Of a stretch of DNA of 64,000 bases, positions 1 to 12,209 are shown in pieces. Position numbers and translations under genes: made by a program. Source of the DNA: Streptococcus sanguinis SK1 = NCTC 7863 (lineage in GTDB: Bacteria; Bacillota; Bacilli; Lactobacillales; Streptococcaceae). Where the stretch lies: assembly GCF_000194945.1 (NCBI RefSeq), contig NZ_GL878509.1, forward strand, positions 140,208 through 204,207, written 5' to 3'. Numbering within the stretch: position 1 is the first letter of the stretch; each line of letters begins with the position of its first letter. The notes under the pieces are model-generated. The model did no database searches. It saw nothing but the letters and a program-made list of their open reading frames with translations, and was not told the origin of the DNA.

Positions 1-66
1 CATAAGAGGTATGGTCTTACATTTTTTATCAGTTATTAGAGTTATTTAATAAAACAAAACAATCAT

Positions 67-140
67 AACCACCCGTCTAACGGGTGGTTTGTCCCAGGGC
101 TATAAGCCCACATCACCAGCCAGCGCCTAAAGACGCTGGC
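67..140. repeat. IS200-type right-end hairpins
   Basis: Two stem-loops are seen. AACCACCCG (67-75) pairs with CGGGTGGTT (81-89), and GCCAGCG (119-125) pairs with CGCTGGC (134-140). They lie downstream of the transposase gene. The first shares the CACCCG/CGGGTG core with the hairpin at the other end, as expected for subterminal TnpA recognition structures. Confidence 0.65.
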
Positions 141-203
141 TTTCACTTTGTTCAAGCCTCATTGCTCTTGACTCGTAACAAACCTCTCAAAGAGGTGTTT
201 GCA

Positions 204-666
204 TTACTTACCACTATCCCTAAAGGGATCCTCATATTCTTTTACACTCAATTTATCCAACGCTATATCATGCTTTTCCTGCTCTTGGATATATTTCTTA
301 ATGGTGGCTTCATTAAGGCCTACTGTACTCACGTAATAGCCTTCCGCCCAAAAATGTCGGTTCCCAAACTTATATTTTAGATTGGCGTGCTTATCAAACA
401 TCATGAGAGCACTTTTACCTTTTAAATATCCCATGAAACTAGAAACACTTATCCTCGGTGGAATACTTACCAACATATGTACATGATCTGGCATTAAGTG
501 ACCCTCGATAATTTCAACACCTTTATAACTACATAATCGGTGAAATATTTCACCCAAACTGTTTCGATATTGATTATAGATAACTTTTCGTCTATACTTA
601 GGTGTAAACACAATGTGATAGAACACATCCACTTTGTGTGTGATAAACTATGTGCCTTTTGCGCCA
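204..666 (-). pseudogene. tnpA: IS200-type Y1 transposase, 5' frameshift
   Basis: This is a single-strand DNA transposase of the HUH Y1 family. From GTG at 632 a 142-residue protein can be read. It has the HVH metal site in MPDHVHMLV and the catalytic tyrosine region IKKYIQEQE near residue 113. The family normally starts with MAQKAHSLSHTKWMC. That start is present at 666 after an AGGAG-like site, but it is one base out of frame with the rest near 621-625, so the first 14 residues are lost unless ribosomes slip. The catalytic part is intact, but the first beta strand is partly missing. It is probably inactive, or expressed only from the GTG. Family assignment is secure; functional status is not. 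Confidence 0.8.
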
Positions 667-750
667 TATATTTCTCCTTTCGCTTTACAATTGGCTTGAA
701 CACCTTTATTGTATCGCGTTGGGAGTTTTTTTGGTATAACCTTCAATGCG

Positions 751-799
751 CACCCGCGTAGCGGGTGGTTTATTTGTCTCGCACCTAGCGGAGCGAGAC
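751..799. repeat. IS200-type left-end hairpins
   Basis: CACCCGC (751-757) pairs with GCGGGTG (761-767) around a GTA loop, and GTCTCGC (776-782) pairs with GCGAGAC (793-799). They lie upstream of the transposase gene and mirror the right-end hairpins, so they probably mark the left end of the element. Confidence 0.6.
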
Positions 800-816
800 A
801 GACTGAAAGTCACAAC

Positions 817-848
817 AAAAAAGATGGAGAAAATCGTCCATCTTTTAA
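817..848 (-). terminator. polC terminator
   Basis: On the minus strand AAAAGATGGA and TCCATCTTTT form a stem followed by a T run, 16 bases after the polC stop. The insertion element begins right beyond it. Confidence 0.8.
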
Positions 849-863
849 TTTTTCTGAATTGTT

Positions 864-3800
864 TTAGAAAAACTCATCAAACAAACTCAACTGGTTATCT
901 TCAGGCATATTGCCTAGAATACCCATATCGTCCATTTTTTCGACTAGGGTGCTAGAGAGGCCACCACGTTTGCGGAGCTCTGTCTTAGAGAGGAATTCAC
1001 CTTCTTTCCGTGCTCTGACCACTTGGCGAGCAACGTTGTCACCCAGACCGTCCATAGCAGAGAATGGTGGGATAAGGGTATCTCCTTCGATGAGAAACTC
1101 GGTCGCATGGCTCTTGTAGAGATCCAGCTTTCCGAATTTGAAGCCCCGCTCCAGCATTTCATTGACGATTTCCAAGGTCGTATAAAGGTCAATTTCTACA
1201 TTGGAGGCTTCGTTGTTCTTACGCTTTTCAGCGATTTCGTCCATCCGGCGCTTGACGGCATCAAGTCCGCCACTCATTGTCTTGATATCAAATGCTTTAG
1301 CCCGAATGGAGAAATAAGCACAATAGTAATAAATCGGATGATGCACCTTGAAGTAGGCCACCCGCAGGGCCATCATAACATAGGCTGCTGCATGGGCCTT
1401 GGGGAACATGTACTTGATTTTTCCACAGGACTCGATGTACCATTCTGGCACATTGTTTTCCTTCATGGCTGCGATGTAGCCATTGCGCTCTTCTTCAGAA
1501 ATCTTCAGCCAAAGGCCCTTCCGCACGCGCTCCATAATCGTAAAGGCCATCTTAGGCTCCAAGCCCTTGTGCATGAGGTAAACCATGATGTCGTCCCGAC
1601 AGCCAATAACGGTGGACAGGTCAGCAATCCCTTGTTTGATCAAGTCCTGAGCATTGCCTAGCCAAACGTCCGTACCGTGAGAGAGACCAGATAGCTGTAA
1701 GAGCTCGGCAAAGGTGGTCGGATGGGTCTCATCAACCATGCCCCGTACAAAATTAGTCCCAAACTCCGGAATCCCCAGCATACCAGTCGGCGTGCCGATT
1801 TGCTCCTGAGTCACACCCAGAATGTCTGTTCCAGAAAAGAGGGCCATGACGCCAGCGTCATCCATAGGAATGTCATTTGGATCAATGCCAGACAAGTCCT
1901 GAAGCTTCCGAATCATGGTCGGATCATCGTGTCCCAGAACGTCTAGCTTGAGGACATTTTCATCGATATCGTGGAAGTTGAAGTGAGTGGTCTGCCACTC
2001 AGCTGTCACATCATCTGCTGGATATTGGACCGGTGTAAAGTCATAAACATCCATGTAGTTAGGGATAACAACGATTCCGCCCGGGTGTTGTCCAGTCGTC
2101 CGCTTGACTCCGGCAGCTCCCTGCGCCAGACGCTCAACTTCTGCGTCTCGGTAGAACTTCCCGTAGTCGCGCTCATAGCCCTTGACAAATCCATAGGCCG
2201 TCTTAGCCGCAACGGTACCAACAGTACCAGCCCGAAAGGCATACTCCGCACCAAAGATATCCCGCACGTCCAAGTGGGCGCTTGGCTGATCTTCTCCGGA
2301 GAAGTTCAAGTCAATATCGGGTACCTTGTCCCCGTCAAATCCAAGGAAAGTCTCAAATGGAATATCCTGACCGTTCTTGCTCAGCTTGCGGCCGCACTCT
2401 GGACAGTCCTTATCCGGCATATCAAAGCCAGAACCATAGGAGCCGTCCGTGATGAACTCGCTGTATTGGCATTTGCCACAGACATAGTGGGGTGATAGAG
2501 GATTAACCTCGGTAATCCCGATCATAGTCGCGACAAAGCTAGACCCGACAGACCCCCGCGAGCCTACCAGATAGCCCCGCTCATTGGATCGTTGCACCAG
2601 CATCTGCGAAGCCAAGTAAATCACGGCAAAACCATTCCCCAAGATGGAGCTCAGCTCTTTTTCGATCCGCAAATCTACGATATCTGGCAGAGGATTGCCA
2701 TAGATCTCAAAAGCCTTTTGATAGGTCAGCTCGGCAACTGTCTCCTCAGCCTTGTCAATGAAAGGCGTATAGAGGTCGCCCTTGACTACCTCAACCGGCT
2801 CAAAGGTTTCCGCCAGCTGATTGGGATTTGTGATGACTAACTTCTTAGCCAACTCCTCGCCCAAAAATGCAAATTCGTCCAGCATCTCATTGGTGGTCCG
2901 GAAGTGAGCCTTAGGAAGCGGAGCCGGCTGGGCATTTTCGCCGTGGCCAATAGTCCGGTTAATCATGGCTCCCTGACCGAGACTGCGGACGATAATCTCA
3001 CGATAGATTTCTTCTTCCGGCTCGATATAGTGGACATTTCCCGTCGCAAGGACAGGTTTGCCCAAACGATCTCCGACCTCAATCAGGTTGCGAATAATGG
3101 TCTGCAGTTCTTCCTGGTCCTTGATTTGTTCCTTGGCAATCAGCGGTTCATAGATAGCCGGCGGCATGACCTCGATAAAGTCATAATACTTGGCTACTTC
3201 GACAGCCGCATCTACCCCCTGAGAGACAACAGCGTCATAAACTTCGCCCTCTGAGCAGGCCGAGCCTAAAATCAAGCCTTCACGATGGGCATCCAGCACA
3301 GTCCGTGGAATCCGCGGGACACCTTCAAAATATTTGGTATTGGACAGACTGACTAACTTGAAAATATTCTTGAGACCCGTCTGATTTTTCACATAAATGG
3401 TCGCATGCTTGACCCGAGCTTTCTTGTAGGAGTTCTCATCGACCAGATCCGTATTGAGATCCTTGAGATTGGTCACACCATGCTTTTCAGCCACATCCTT
3501 GATAAAGATAAAGAGGAGACGGCCCGTCGCTTCCGCGTCATAGTTGGCCATGTGGTGGTGCTCCAGAGCAATCTGGAAACGCTTGGTCAAAGGCCCCAGA
3601 CCATGACGCTTGTACTCTGGATAGAGATTGCGGGCAAATTCCAGCGTGTCAATAACTGGCTGGGTAATTTTCGGCAGGCCATGCCGCTCATAATTGACAT
3701 TCATAAAGCCCACGTCAAAGGTAGCATTATGGGCCACGAGGACACTGTCCTGGCAAAATTCCTGAAATTCTTTCAGCACCTGCTCCAGTGGCTTAGCATT

Positions 3801-5252
3801 GCGGACATGCTCATCTGTAATCCCGGTCAGATCCGTCGTAAAAGCCGAAAGAGGATGCCCAGGATTGATAAACTCATCAAACTCAGCGATGATATTGCCC
3901 TTGTGCATCTTGCTGGCAGCAACCTGAATCAAGTCATTGTAAACCGCTGAAAGTCCTGTTGTTTCGACGTCAAAGACTACATAGGTCGCATTGCTCAGCT
4001 CCATGTCCACTTCATTGTAGACGATGGGTACCCGGTCTTCTACAATATTGGCTTCCATGCCGTAAATCAGCTGAATACCAGCCTTCTTAGCAGCCTTGTA
4101 GCCATGGGGAAAGCTCTGCACATTGCCATGGTCAGTAATGGCGACAGCCTTGTGGCCCCATTTGGCTGCCGTTGCAACGATTTCCTCGACCTCAGGCAGG
4201 GCATCCATAGTAGACATATTGGTATGGGCGTGAAATTCAACCCGCTTCTGGCCCTCAGGCATCAAATCCTTGCGCTCATAGTGGGTAACAGCCTGCACAT
4301 CCTGAACATTCATGGTCAGGTCGCGGGTGAAATTGTTCATCTCCACATTTCCCCGCACGCGCAGCCAGGCACCTTTCTTAATCATGTCAAACTTCTTGGC
4401 TTCTTCTTCGTTTTTCATCCATTTCTGCAAGGAGAAGCTGGAAGTGTAGTCTGTCATCTTGAAATTGAGCAAGACTCGGCCAGTTCGAGTGACCTTCTGC
4501 TCCAGATCAAAGACCATTCCCTCAAAGACCAGACGATTTTCCTCAGTCTGAACTTCAATCATAGGGGTAATCTCTGCTTTATCCAGCTTTGGTTTAGCCG
4601 CAGCCTTGCGAGATTGGAAGTCATAGGCTGGCTTCTCCTCTGGCGGCGGTGCCATCTGCTGCAGGGATTCCATGGCTTTGAGAGCCTCTTCATTGGCTGC
4701 TTGGACAATCTTGTCATTCTCCGCCTGGAAATTCTCCGCTTGCTGCTGGGTCAGTTCATCGCTGTGCTGAACCTGACAGGTCAGATGAGGAAAGCCGTAC
4801 TTGACCAACTGCTGGCTGAGATTTGGCAAGTGATTCTTACGAAAATGCTCCGTATCAATGGTTGAAGCTCCTTCAATCAGCAGCTTGTCCCCATCCAAAT
4901 GAACCCGCAAATCCTGATACAGGCTTTTAAAGCCATGGCTGGCACATGGACCTTCCTCAAAGGCCAGCTGGTAATAAGCCTGTAAGAGCTCATCCGACAC
5001 CTGAGGAGCCTGACAGTGAATTTCAAAAATGGCCTGATTACCCGTCTTAGAAAACTCTTGAGCTAAGCGCTTCTGCAATTCCCGAAAAATCTCAATAGGC
5101 AGAATATTCGCAAAAGAAAAATGAAACTCCCAGACCCGACTGACCTTGTGGACCAGAACCTTCTCAATTTCTGCATTCAAAAAGGCCTCTGAATTTCTCA
5201 TTTCAAGGGGCATATCCAGCTGATGCATTAAAATTTCAAACTTGTTTGACAT
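864..5252 (-). CDS. polC: DNA polymerase III alpha subunit, Gram-positive PolC type
   Basis: This is the replicative DNA polymerase of low-GC Gram-positives. The length of 1462 residues is normal. Domains in order: an N-terminal region and OB fold (to about residue 330); the first part of the PHP domain ([14 protein letters not shown]); an inserted DnaQ-like 3'-5' exonuclease beginning [10 protein letters not shown]; the rest of PHP; a zinc-binding stretch with CGKC and CPECG; then the palm and fingers with the catalytic aspartates in VPDIDLNF and the C-terminal helix-hairpin-helix region. The start ATG follows GAGGA with an extended -10 promoter close upstream. It is transcribed alone and ends at a hairpin terminator. 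No defect is seen. Confidence 0.98.
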   Translation of the reverse strand: MSNKFEILMHQLDMPLEMRNSEAFLNAEIEKVLVHKVSRVWEFHFSFANILPIEIFRELQKRLAQEFSKTGNQAIFEIHCQAPQVSDELLQAYYQLAFEEGPCASHGFKSLYQDLRVHLDGDKLLIEGASTIDTEHFRKNHLPNLSQQLVKYGFPHLTCQVQHSDELTQQQAENFQAENDKIVQAANEEALKAMESLQQMAPPPEEKPAYDFQSRKAAAKPKLDKAEITPMIEVQTEENRLVFEGMVFDLEQKVTRTGRVLLNFKMTDYTSSFSLQKWMKNEEEAKKFDMIKKGAWLRVRGNVEMNNFTRDLTMNVQDVQAVTHYERKDLMPEGQKRVEFHAHTNMSTMDALPEVEEIVATAAKWGHKAVAITDHGNVQSFPHGYKAAKKAGIQLIYGMEANIVEDRVPIVYNEVDMELSNATYVVFDVETTGLSAVYNDLIQVAASKMHKGNIIAEFDEFINPGHPLSAFTTDLTGITDEHVRNAKPLEQVLKEFQEFCQDSVLVAHNATFDVGFMNVNYERHGLPKITQPVIDTLEFARNLYPEYKRHGLGPLTKRFQIALEHHHMANYDAEATGRLLFIFIKDVAEKHGVTNLKDLNTDLVDENSYKKARVKHATIYVKNQTGLKNIFKLVSLSNTKYFEGVPRIPRTVLDAHREGLILGSACSEGEVYDAVVSQGVDAAVEVAKYYDFIEVMPPAIYEPLIAKEQIKDQEELQTIIRNLIEVGDRLGKPVLATGNVHYIEPEEEIYREIIVRSLGQGAMINRTIGHGENAQPAPLPKAHFRTTNEMLDEFAFLGEELAKKLVITNPNQLAETFEPVEVVKGDLYTPFIDKAEETVAELTYQKAFEIYGNPLPDIVDLRIEKELSSILGNGFAVIYLASQMLVQRSNERGYLVGSRGSVGSSFVATMIGITEVNPLSPHYVCGKCQYSEFITDGSYGSGFDMPDKDCPECGRKLSKNGQDIPFETFLGFDGDKVPDIDLNFSGEDQPSAHLDVRDIFGAEYAFRAGTVGTVAAKTAYGFVKGYERDYGKFYRDAEVERLAQGAAGVKRTTGQHPGGIVVIPNYMDVYDFTPVQYPADDVTAEWQTTHFNFHDIDENVLKLDVLGHDDPTMIRKLQDLSGIDPNDIPMDDAGVMALFSGTDILGVTQEQIGTPTGMLGIPEFGTNFVRGMVDETHPTTFAELLQLSGLSHGTDVWLGNAQDLIKQGIADLSTVIGCRDDIMVYLMHKGLEPKMAFTIMERVRKGLWLKISEEERNGYIAAMKENNVPEWYIESCGKIKYMFPKAHAAAYVMMALRVAYFKVHHPIYYYCAYFSIRAKAFDIKTMSGGLDAVKRRMDEIAEKRKNNEASNVEIDLYTTLEIVNEMLERGFKFGKLDLYKSHATEFLIEGDTLIPPFSAMDGLGDNVARQVVRARKEGEFLSKTELRKRGGLSSTLVEKMDDMGILGNMPEDNQLSLFDEFF

Positions 5253-5279
5253 GATATTTCCTCGTACAGTAGTGACCCT

Positions 5280-5288
5280 ATTTTACCA
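5280..5288 (-). promoter_or_regulatory. polC promoter (extended -10)
   Basis: On the minus strand TGG-TAAAAT lies about 28 bases upstream of the polC start. There is no good -35, so an extended -10 promoter is inferred. Confidence 0.5.
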
Positions 5289-5376
5289 TAAATCAGCACT
5301 TTTTTCGATAGAAAAAGAGTAGGACAAAGCGCGACTCCTACACAATTATTAAGATATTCTTCCTGGAGCTAAGTTA

Positions 5377-5385
5377 TGATATAAT
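5377..5385 (+). promoter_or_regulatory. Promoter of lipoprotein gene
   Basis: TGATATAAT forms an extended -10 about 33 bases before the GTG start at 5418. AAAGGAG at 5403-5409 is the ribosome binding site and supports the GTG start. Confidence 0.6.
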
Positions 5386-5417
5386 AGAAAAAACATTTAT
5401 CAAAAGGAGTCTTAATT

Positions 5418-5960
5418 GTGAAGAAAATTCTTTTAGCCTGTGCTTGTCTGTTGACCCTGACTGCCTGCAGTATGCCTAATCAGCATAAGCAAGAAAACAA
5501 GCCCAAGCAAAATCAGAGTCAAAGCAAGACTAAAGAAGAAAAGACGAAGACAAAAACTTTTTCTCGTTCAGTAAGCGATGATTCCGTCATTAAAGTCAAA
5601 GTCTACTATCAAAAAGATAAGATTACTGCTTTTTCTTTCATTACAGAAAAAGAGATTCCTGATGAGGAAAAAGGTAAAAGTCGCAAAGAGCTGGCTGATA
5701 TTTATCAAAAAGACATGGAAAGCAGTCCCAATTTTGAAGCGGTTCACAAGACCAAGGGGATTGAGTCAGAGGTTAGAATTTCTGCAGATAAAAAAATAGT
5801 TCATCAATCTGTCACCTTAGATTTGAATAAGATTGATATAGACGAAGCTGCTGCTGCTTTTGGAGTGACGAACCAAGAGGACACCATATTTGAAAGGCTA
5901 AAAGATAAACCAGAAGACTTTTTTGAAGCTATCAAAGAGCAAGGTTTGACAGAAGAATAA
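5418..5960 (+). CDS. Putative surface lipoprotein (YehR/DUF1307-like)
   Basis: The 180-residue protein has a classic lipoprotein signal: two lysines, a hydrophobic run and the lipobox LTAC with the cysteine at residue 16. A low-complexity K/Q/E/T linker follows (about 20-45). The folded domain (about 46-180) alternates basic and hydrophobic residues and resembles the DUF1307/YehR lipoproteins of streptococci, though that link is from overall pattern only. It should be attached to the outer face of the membrane. The start is GTG, fixed by AAAGGAG eight bases upstream. It is the only plus-strand gene in the first 54 kb apart from a decayed ORF, and is monocistronic. Substrate and role are unknown. 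Confidence 0.8.
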   Translation: MKKILLACACLLTLTACSMPNQHKQENKPKQNQSQSKTKEEKTKTKTFSRSVSDDSVIKVKVYYQKDKITAFSFITEKEIPDEEKGKSRKELADIYQKDMESSPNFEAVHKTKGIESEVRISADKKIVHQSVTLDLNKIDIDEAAAAFGVTNQEDTIFERLKDKPEDFFEAIKEQGLTEE

Positions 5961-6012
5961 AAAAAGCTTTCTGAGTGATTTAACTTTACAGTTAATACTC
6001 AGAAGGCTTTTT
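5961..6012. terminator. Bidirectional terminator between convergent genes
   Basis: GCTTTCTGAGT and ACTCAGAAGGC form a stem with A and T runs on its flanks. It serves both the lipoprotein gene (+) and the PH-domain gene (-). Confidence 0.75.
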
Positions 6013-6016
6013 CTGT

Positions 6017-6397
6017 CTATCTTAACACTGCTTCCGCTAAGGCTTTTTGAATGGCTATAACACTACGATCGCTGGTAAATTGCAGGACTTCTGCTGGCTC
6101 TTGAGCGCTGGAAACCCAGATTTTCAGCTCAGCATCTAGGTCGAAATGGCCGGCTGTTTCTACTGAGAAGCGACTGATAGAGCGATAAGGAAAGGACTTA
6201 TAAGAAGTCTTTTTGCCAGTCATTCCCTGCTTGTCGACCAAGATTAAGCGCTTATCTGTGAAGACAATCAAGTCACGAATGAGGCTAAAAGCTAGTTCCA
6301 CATTCTCTGTTGATGTCAGAATATCCTCCAATTGTCTTTCTGTTTTTTCAATATCTTTCTGAGAGGCATTGCCTAATAAACCGCTGAATAATCCCAT
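6017..6397 (-). CDS. Bacterial PH-domain protein (YvbH-like)
   Basis: This is a cytosolic protein of about 126 residues starting MGLFSGLLG. The body (KRLILVDKQGMTGKKTSYKS, then the strand-rich segment up to VIAIQKALAEAVLR) fits the bacterial pleckstrin-homology fold PF08000, which forms small beta barrels with a C-terminal helix. Its role is unknown, and these proteins often assemble into rings. Tandem ATGs at 6400 and 6397 follow GGAGG (6406-6410). The second has the better 8-base spacing and was chosen. A longer reading frame from 6454 has no ribosome binding site. It is followed by the shared terminator with the convergent lipoprotein gene. Confidence 0.75.
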   Translation of the reverse strand: MGLFSGLLGNASQKDIEKTERQLEDILTSTENVELAFSLIRDLIVFTDKRLILVDKQGMTGKKTSYKSFPYRSISRFSVETAGHFDLDAELKIWVSSAQEPAEVLQFTSDRSVIAIQKALAEAVLR

Positions 6398-6459
6398 CAT
6401 TCGGTCCTCCAATCTATTTTTTCCTACTATAGCATTTTCAAGACCAATAAGCAAAAGAA

Positions 6460-6484
6460 AACTGCCAGATAAAACTGGCAGTTG
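6460..6484 (-). terminator. proS operon terminator
   Basis: On the minus strand ACTGCCAG and CTGGCAGT form a stem followed by TTTCTTTT. It lies just after the proS stop codon. Confidence 0.8.
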
Positions 6485-6486
6485 TT

Positions 6487-8358
<1,872 letters not shown>

Positions 8359-8402
8359 TCATTGAATAATTTCTTTTTCATAGTTCTAAGAACTTTAGTT
8401 TC

Positions 8403-9659
8403 TTAGAAGAATAATTTCATGATATCGTTCCAGGTAACGGCAATCATCAGGATGACCATAATAGCCACTCCAGACAGAGTGATATAGGTCTCCGTTTCTC
8501 TTTTCAGCGGTTTTCTGCGGATAGCCTCCAGAATATTGAGGACGATTTTTCCACCGTCCAAGGCTGGAATGGGAATCAGGTTGAAAATACCGATATTGAG
8601 CGACAGCATGGCCAAAAGGCTGAGTACTGCTGGCAAACCTTGCTCTGCAGCCTGACTGCTGAAATTGTAAATAGCGACCGGACCGCCCAGCTTATTGATA
8701 TTGAAGTTGAAGATGATATCTTTCAGAGCTGACAAAATGCGAACCGTTGTAGACCAAGCCGCAGTAAAGCCGCCAATGACCTTGTCCCAGAAGCCTGTCT
8801 TGACCGTTGGAGATACCCCTAGCAGATAACGATTGCCGTCTTTTTTAGGCTGTACAGTAATCTCTTTCGTTTCGCTGCCGTGTTTGTAGGTAACAGACAA
8901 GGTCGGCGCTTCTTTACTCTTGGCTGTGATTTTCGCCAGAGCGCTGGTTAGATCCGCCCAGTTGCTAATCTCATAGTCATTAATTTTAAGGATTTGGTCA
9001 TTATTTTGAACCCCAGCAGCTGCTATAGCACTACCATCCATGACTTGAAAATGATTGCTGTTCTCATCGCGAACGCCACCCTGAACAAAGGCCAGCAGCA
9101 TAAATACCAGGACACTCAGGATGAAGTTATTCATAGGCCCAGCAAAGTTGGTGATAAGACGTCCCCAGATACTAGCATTCTGATACTGAACATCCAGCGG
9201 TGCAATCCGCACCTCAGTGCCGTCTTCTTCAACAATCGTTGCATCATGATCTACTGCATAAGTCTTGAGCTCGTCAAGGACTAGACCAGTGATTTCCAGC
9301 TTTTTCTCAAAGTCAAAGCCAGTCACATTTATGGGCAGAGCTGTCTGGTCAACCTTTTTGCCAGAGAGATTGATACGAACCACCTTGCCCTCTGCATCCA
9401 AGGTCAGACTAGCCGGTGTCCCCACCTTAATGTCAGTGGAGTCTTCCCCCCAGCCGGCCATGCGCACATAGCCCCCCAAGGGTAAAATCCGAATCGTATA
9501 GGCCGTCCCGTCCTTGCCAATATGGGAGAAAATCTTGGGTCCCATACCGATGGCGAACTCTCTGACCAAAATGCCGGACTTCTTCGCAAAGTAGAAGTGT
9601 CCGAACTCATGGACCACCACAATGATCCCAAAAATAATAATAAAGGTTATAAACTGCAT
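8403..9659 (-). CDS. rseP: Site-2 intramembrane zinc protease RseP/Eep
   Basis: 418-residue membrane metalloprotease that cuts substrates within the membrane. In enterococci and streptococci the homologue Eep trims lipoprotein signal peptides and peptide pheromones. The zinc motif HEFGH is at residues 17-21 in the first membrane segment. A PDZ-type region lies in the middle (about 190-290). The second metal motif [11 protein letters not shown] is in the third membrane segment, and a final membrane helix ends the protein. It lies between cdsA and proS in the usual order. A 225-base spacer separates it from cdsA. It could matter for processing of pheromone-like peptides, including the 66-residue peptide encoded at 27032-27232, but that is only inference. 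Confidence 0.95.
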   Translation of the reverse strand: MQFITFIIIFGIIVVVHEFGHFYFAKKSGILVREFAIGMGPKIFSHIGKDGTAYTIRILPLGGYVRMAGWGEDSTDIKVGTPASLTLDAEGKVVRINLSGKKVDQTALPINVTGFDFEKKLEITGLVLDELKTYAVDHDATIVEEDGTEVRIAPLDVQYQNASIWGRLITNFAGPMNNFILSVLVFMLLAFVQGGVRDENSNHFQVMDGSAIAAAGVQNNDQILKINDYEISNWADLTSALAKITAKSKEAPTLSVTYKHGSETKEITVQPKKDGNRYLLGVSPTVKTGFWDKVIGGFTAAWSTTVRILSALKDIIFNFNINKLGGPVAIYNFSSQAAEQGLPAVLSLLAMLSLNIGIFNLIPIPALDGGKIVLNILEAIRRKPLKRETETYITLSGVAIMVILMIAVTWNDIMKLFF

Positions 9660-9884
9660 GGACTTCTATATTTTACCTTTCCTAGAAATCTTGTTTTTGC
9701 TTTTAAATCAAAGAAGGAGCAGAAAACGGCCAAATACCGAGCTTCCCGCCCCTGCATAGCTGACACTCTTGAAAATAGGTTAGAAGCTCAATTCAAAATT
9801 TTGAGCTCCAAATCCCAGTTTTATCTCAAATCGTTTTCTTTTGACAAGCTTGCCATCCCTTGCTTTCAGCCATGCACGACTGTC
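9660..9884. other. Spacer between cdsA and rseP
   Basis: A 225-base stretch that I could not explain. No terminator, clear promoter or conserved ORF is visible on either strand. It is longer than the other gaps in this operon. Confidence 0.4.
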
Positions 9885-10688
9885 TTAGAACAAGCCGAAG
9901 AAATGCATGAGCGGAAAGACGAAGAGAAGGCTATCAAAACGATCCAAGACACCACCGTGGCCAGGAATGAATTTTCCTGAATCCTTGACCCCGAAATGAC
10001 GCTTGACTGAGCTTTCGACCAAATCACCCAACTGGCCGGCAATACTAAAGAGCACTGCCAGAATCAAAAAGACAAGGGCATTATAAGGAGCGTACACTTG
10101 CGGTCGAACCAACATAAAGATTCCAGTCACTAGAACGGCTGATAGAACGCCGCCTAGGCTGCCTTCAATCGTCTTATTAGGAGAAACTCTCGGCGCCAGC
10201 TTTCTTTTACCGAAACGCACCCCGACCAGATAAGCTCCACTGTCAGTAGCCCAGACGATAAAGAGAGCTAGCAGGACCTTGTCAATATTCATCAAGCGGG
10301 CATCAATCAAGGCATTAAAGCCAAGACCGACATAAAAACTCGCTGCAATCGGATAAGCCGCATCTTCAAAGGTATAGCTGGATCCTAGAACAGTCGAGAT
10401 CAACAGAAGGAAGACGACCAAGCCATAGGCCACGACATTGCCATCCACTGGCAGAAACTTCAAATAGTTCTCCAGAGGTAGGGTCAGGACAAAGGCTGCC
10501 AGCATGGCCAAGACACCCTCGATGGTCGCTGTCGGCAGACCTTTCATTTGGAGAAATTCATGCACCGCCAGCATGGCCAGCAGGCCCACAAAAATCTGAA
10601 AGATGACGCCTCCTGTCAATACCAGAGGAATAAAAATAGCAAGAGCGATTCCTCCAAAGATTAGACGTTTTTGTAAATTTTTACTCAT
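9885..10688 (-). CDS. cdsA: Phosphatidate cytidylyltransferase
   Basis: Membrane enzyme making CDP-diacylglycerol from CTP and phosphatidic acid, the branch point to phosphatidylglycerol and cardiolipin. The 267 residues form about eight membrane helices. The family signature is clear near the C-terminus: SSVKRHFGVKDSGK followed by PGHGGVLDRFDS (about 224-252), which carries the metal- and CTP-binding residues. It starts 18 bases after uppS and is cotranscribed with it. Confidence 0.97.
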   Translation of the reverse strand: MSKNLQKRLIFGGIALAIFIPLVLTGGVIFQIFVGLLAMLAVHEFLQMKGLPTATIEGVLAMLAAFVLTLPLENYLKFLPVDGNVVAYGLVVFLLLISTVLGSSYTFEDAAYPIAASFYVGLGFNALIDARLMNIDKVLLALFIVWATDSGAYLVGVRFGKRKLAPRVSPNKTIEGSLGGVLSAVLVTGIFMLVRPQVYAPYNALVFLILAVLFSIAGQLGDLVESSVKRHFGVKDSGKFIPGHGGVLDRFDSLLFVFPLMHFFGLF

Positions 10689-10706
10689 ACTTTTTTACTT
10701 TCTCCC

Positions 10707-11456
10707 TTAAACACCGCCAAAACGTCGATTCCGACGGCTGTATTCTGCAATTGCAGCCTTCAAAGCCTTCTCATCAAAGTCAGGCCAGAGAACATCCGTA
10801 AAATACAGCTCACTGTAGGCTGACTGCCAAGGCAGAAAATTGCTGAGACGCAGCTCTCCACTGGTCCGAATCACCAGATCCGGATCGCGCAGCATCTTAG
10901 GCAAATTGCTGGTATAGAGGTAGTTGCCAATGACTTCCTCAGTAATGTCGCCAGGACTGAGTTTGGCATCCAGAACATCCTGAGCAATCTCTTTAACAGC
11001 CTGATTGATCTCATATCGACCACCGTAGTTTAGGGCAAAATTGAGAATCAAACCTGTATTGAGCTTGGTCAGGCTTTCAGCCTTTTCCAGAGCTTCAAAT
11101 GTCGCCTTAGGAAGCTTAGCCGTATCACCAATCATCTGGATTTTAACATTGTTCTTGTGCAGCTCCGGCACATAGCGGTCGTAAAATTCAACCGGCAGAT
11201 TCATGATAAAGGAAACTTCCTTTTCCGGCCGAGACCAATTTTCCGTTGAAAAGGCATAGACAGTCAAGACCTGAACACCCATTTCCTTGGCAGCAATCGT
11301 CACCTTTTGCAGGGTTTCCATACCAGCCTTATGACCAAACACGCGCGGCTGCATCCTTTTTTTGGCCCAACGGCCGTTGCCGTCCATAATAACAGCAATG
11401 TGCTTTGGAACATTCAGCGGTGCGTTCAGCTTTTCTTTTTTCTTAAAACTAAACAT
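10707..11456 (-). CDS. uppS: Undecaprenyl diphosphate synthase (cis-prenyltransferase)
   Basis: Makes the C55 lipid carrier for peptidoglycan and wall polymers by adding isoprene units in cis to farnesyl diphosphate. Normal length of 249 residues. The pyrophosphate-binding motif IMDGNGRWAKKR is at about 23-34. The second substrate motif RTSGELRLSNFLPWQSAYSE lies near 200-219. First gene of the uppS-cdsA-rseP-proS cluster. A TGA-TATAAT extended -10 lies about 33 bases upstream of the ATG. Confidence 0.97.
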   Translation of the reverse strand: MFSFKKKEKLNAPLNVPKHIAVIMDGNGRWAKKRMQPRVFGHKAGMETLQKVTIAAKEMGVQVLTVYAFSTENWSRPEKEVSFIMNLPVEFYDRYVPELHKNNVKIQMIGDTAKLPKATFEALEKAESLTKLNTGLILNFALNYGGRYEINQAVKEIAQDVLDAKLSPGDITEEVIGNYLYTSNLPKMLRDPDLVIRTSGELRLSNFLPWQSAYSELYFTDVLWPDFDEKALKAAIAEYSRRNRRFGGV

Positions 11457-11488
11457 ACTTTTTATCCTATTTAAAGTTTTGTCAGTTC

Positions 11489-11497
11489 ATTATATCA
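11489..11497 (-). promoter_or_regulatory. uppS operon promoter (extended -10)
   Basis: TGA-TATAAT on the minus strand, about 33 bases from the uppS start. No convincing -35. Confidence 0.55.
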
Positions 11498-11666
11498 TAA
11501 ATCCTTGGAATGTGGGCAATTCATCCGCTTTTTCAAGCCTGAGGGCATAAAATAAGGACAGAATGTCAACCAGAGAATCTAAACTCAGTTAAAACTCACC
11601 AGCCTGTCCAAACTGCGAGGCCAATAAGCTTGAAACCAGACACCTCCTAAACGTATGAGTCAAAAC

Positions 11667-11690
11667 AAAAAAACAGCCCGCAAGCTGTTT
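11667..11690 (-). terminator. yajC terminator
   Basis: On the minus strand AAACAGC and GCTGTTT form a stem with a run of T, a few bases after the yajC stop. Confidence 0.85.
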
Positions 11691-11696
11691 ATTTCT

Positions 11697-12032
11697 TTAC
11701 TCTTCAATTGCTGATTCTTCCTCGGGAAGGTCAACGCTTCCCTCACCGTCAGCAACAGCAGGAATCCCCTCAGTCAATGGCAGCACAGTCTTAATAGCTG
11801 TCAGTTCAAAGGTCAGATAAACACCGTCCACATCCAGAACAACTGTTTTCTTGTCTGTGTCTACTTCATCCACTGTTCCGTACAAGCCGCCGATGGTAAT
11901 CACTTCATAACCCTTTTGCAGCTTGTTAAGACTCTCCATACGCTGCTGAGCCTGTTTCTTTTGAGTACGCATTTGGAAATAAGTCATCCCTACCAGTACA
12001 ACCGCAAATACAATAAGCATAATTGGATTCAT
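11697..12032 (-). CDS. yajC: Preprotein translocase accessory subunit YajC
   Basis: 111-residue single-pass membrane protein that associates with SecDF/YidC in other bacteria. One N-terminal membrane helix (about 2-20) is followed by the typical cytosolic stretch QMRTQKKQAQQRMESLNKLQ and the conserved VITIGGLYGTVDEVD (about 45-60). The C-terminus is acidic. It has AAGGAG seven bases before the ATG and its own terminator, so it is probably monocistronic. Confidence 0.93.
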   Translation of the reverse strand: MNPIMLIVFAVVLVGMTYFQMRTQKKQAQQRMESLNKLQKGYEVITIGGLYGTVDEVDTDKKTVVLDVDGVYLTFELTAIKTVLPLTEGIPAVADGEGSVDLPEEESAIEE

Positions 12033-12170
12033 ATCTTTTCTCCTTCGAATATCATATATGAACTACTATAGCAGATTTCCCTTATTTTTACAAGACGATT
12101 CTGACTTTTCAGGTAAATTCCATCTCAAGTCAGAGGAAGCATGACTGGCCTGGATGCATTTTTTTAAAAG

Positions 12171-12203
12171 CAAAAATCAGGATGACCAGCACCCTGATTT
12201 TAT
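12171..12203 (-). terminator. tkt terminator
   Basis: On the minus strand AAAATCAGG and CCTGATTTTT form a stem with a T-rich end, right after the tkt stop. Confidence 0.8.
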
Positions 12204-12209
12204 GTCTTT

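Larger units (their letters stand above)
60..803 (-). mobile_element. IS200/IS605-family insertion element, tnpA only
   Basis: A single small Y1-type transposase gene is flanked by short imperfect-palindrome hairpins (67-89 and 119-140 on one side, 751-767 and 776-799 on the other) instead of terminal inverted repeats. That is the layout of the IS200 group. No tnpB accessory gene is present. The element lies just beyond the polC terminator, so it does not disrupt a recognisable gene. The exact ends are inferred from the outer hairpins. Target duplications are not expected for this family and none was sought. Confidence 0.8.
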
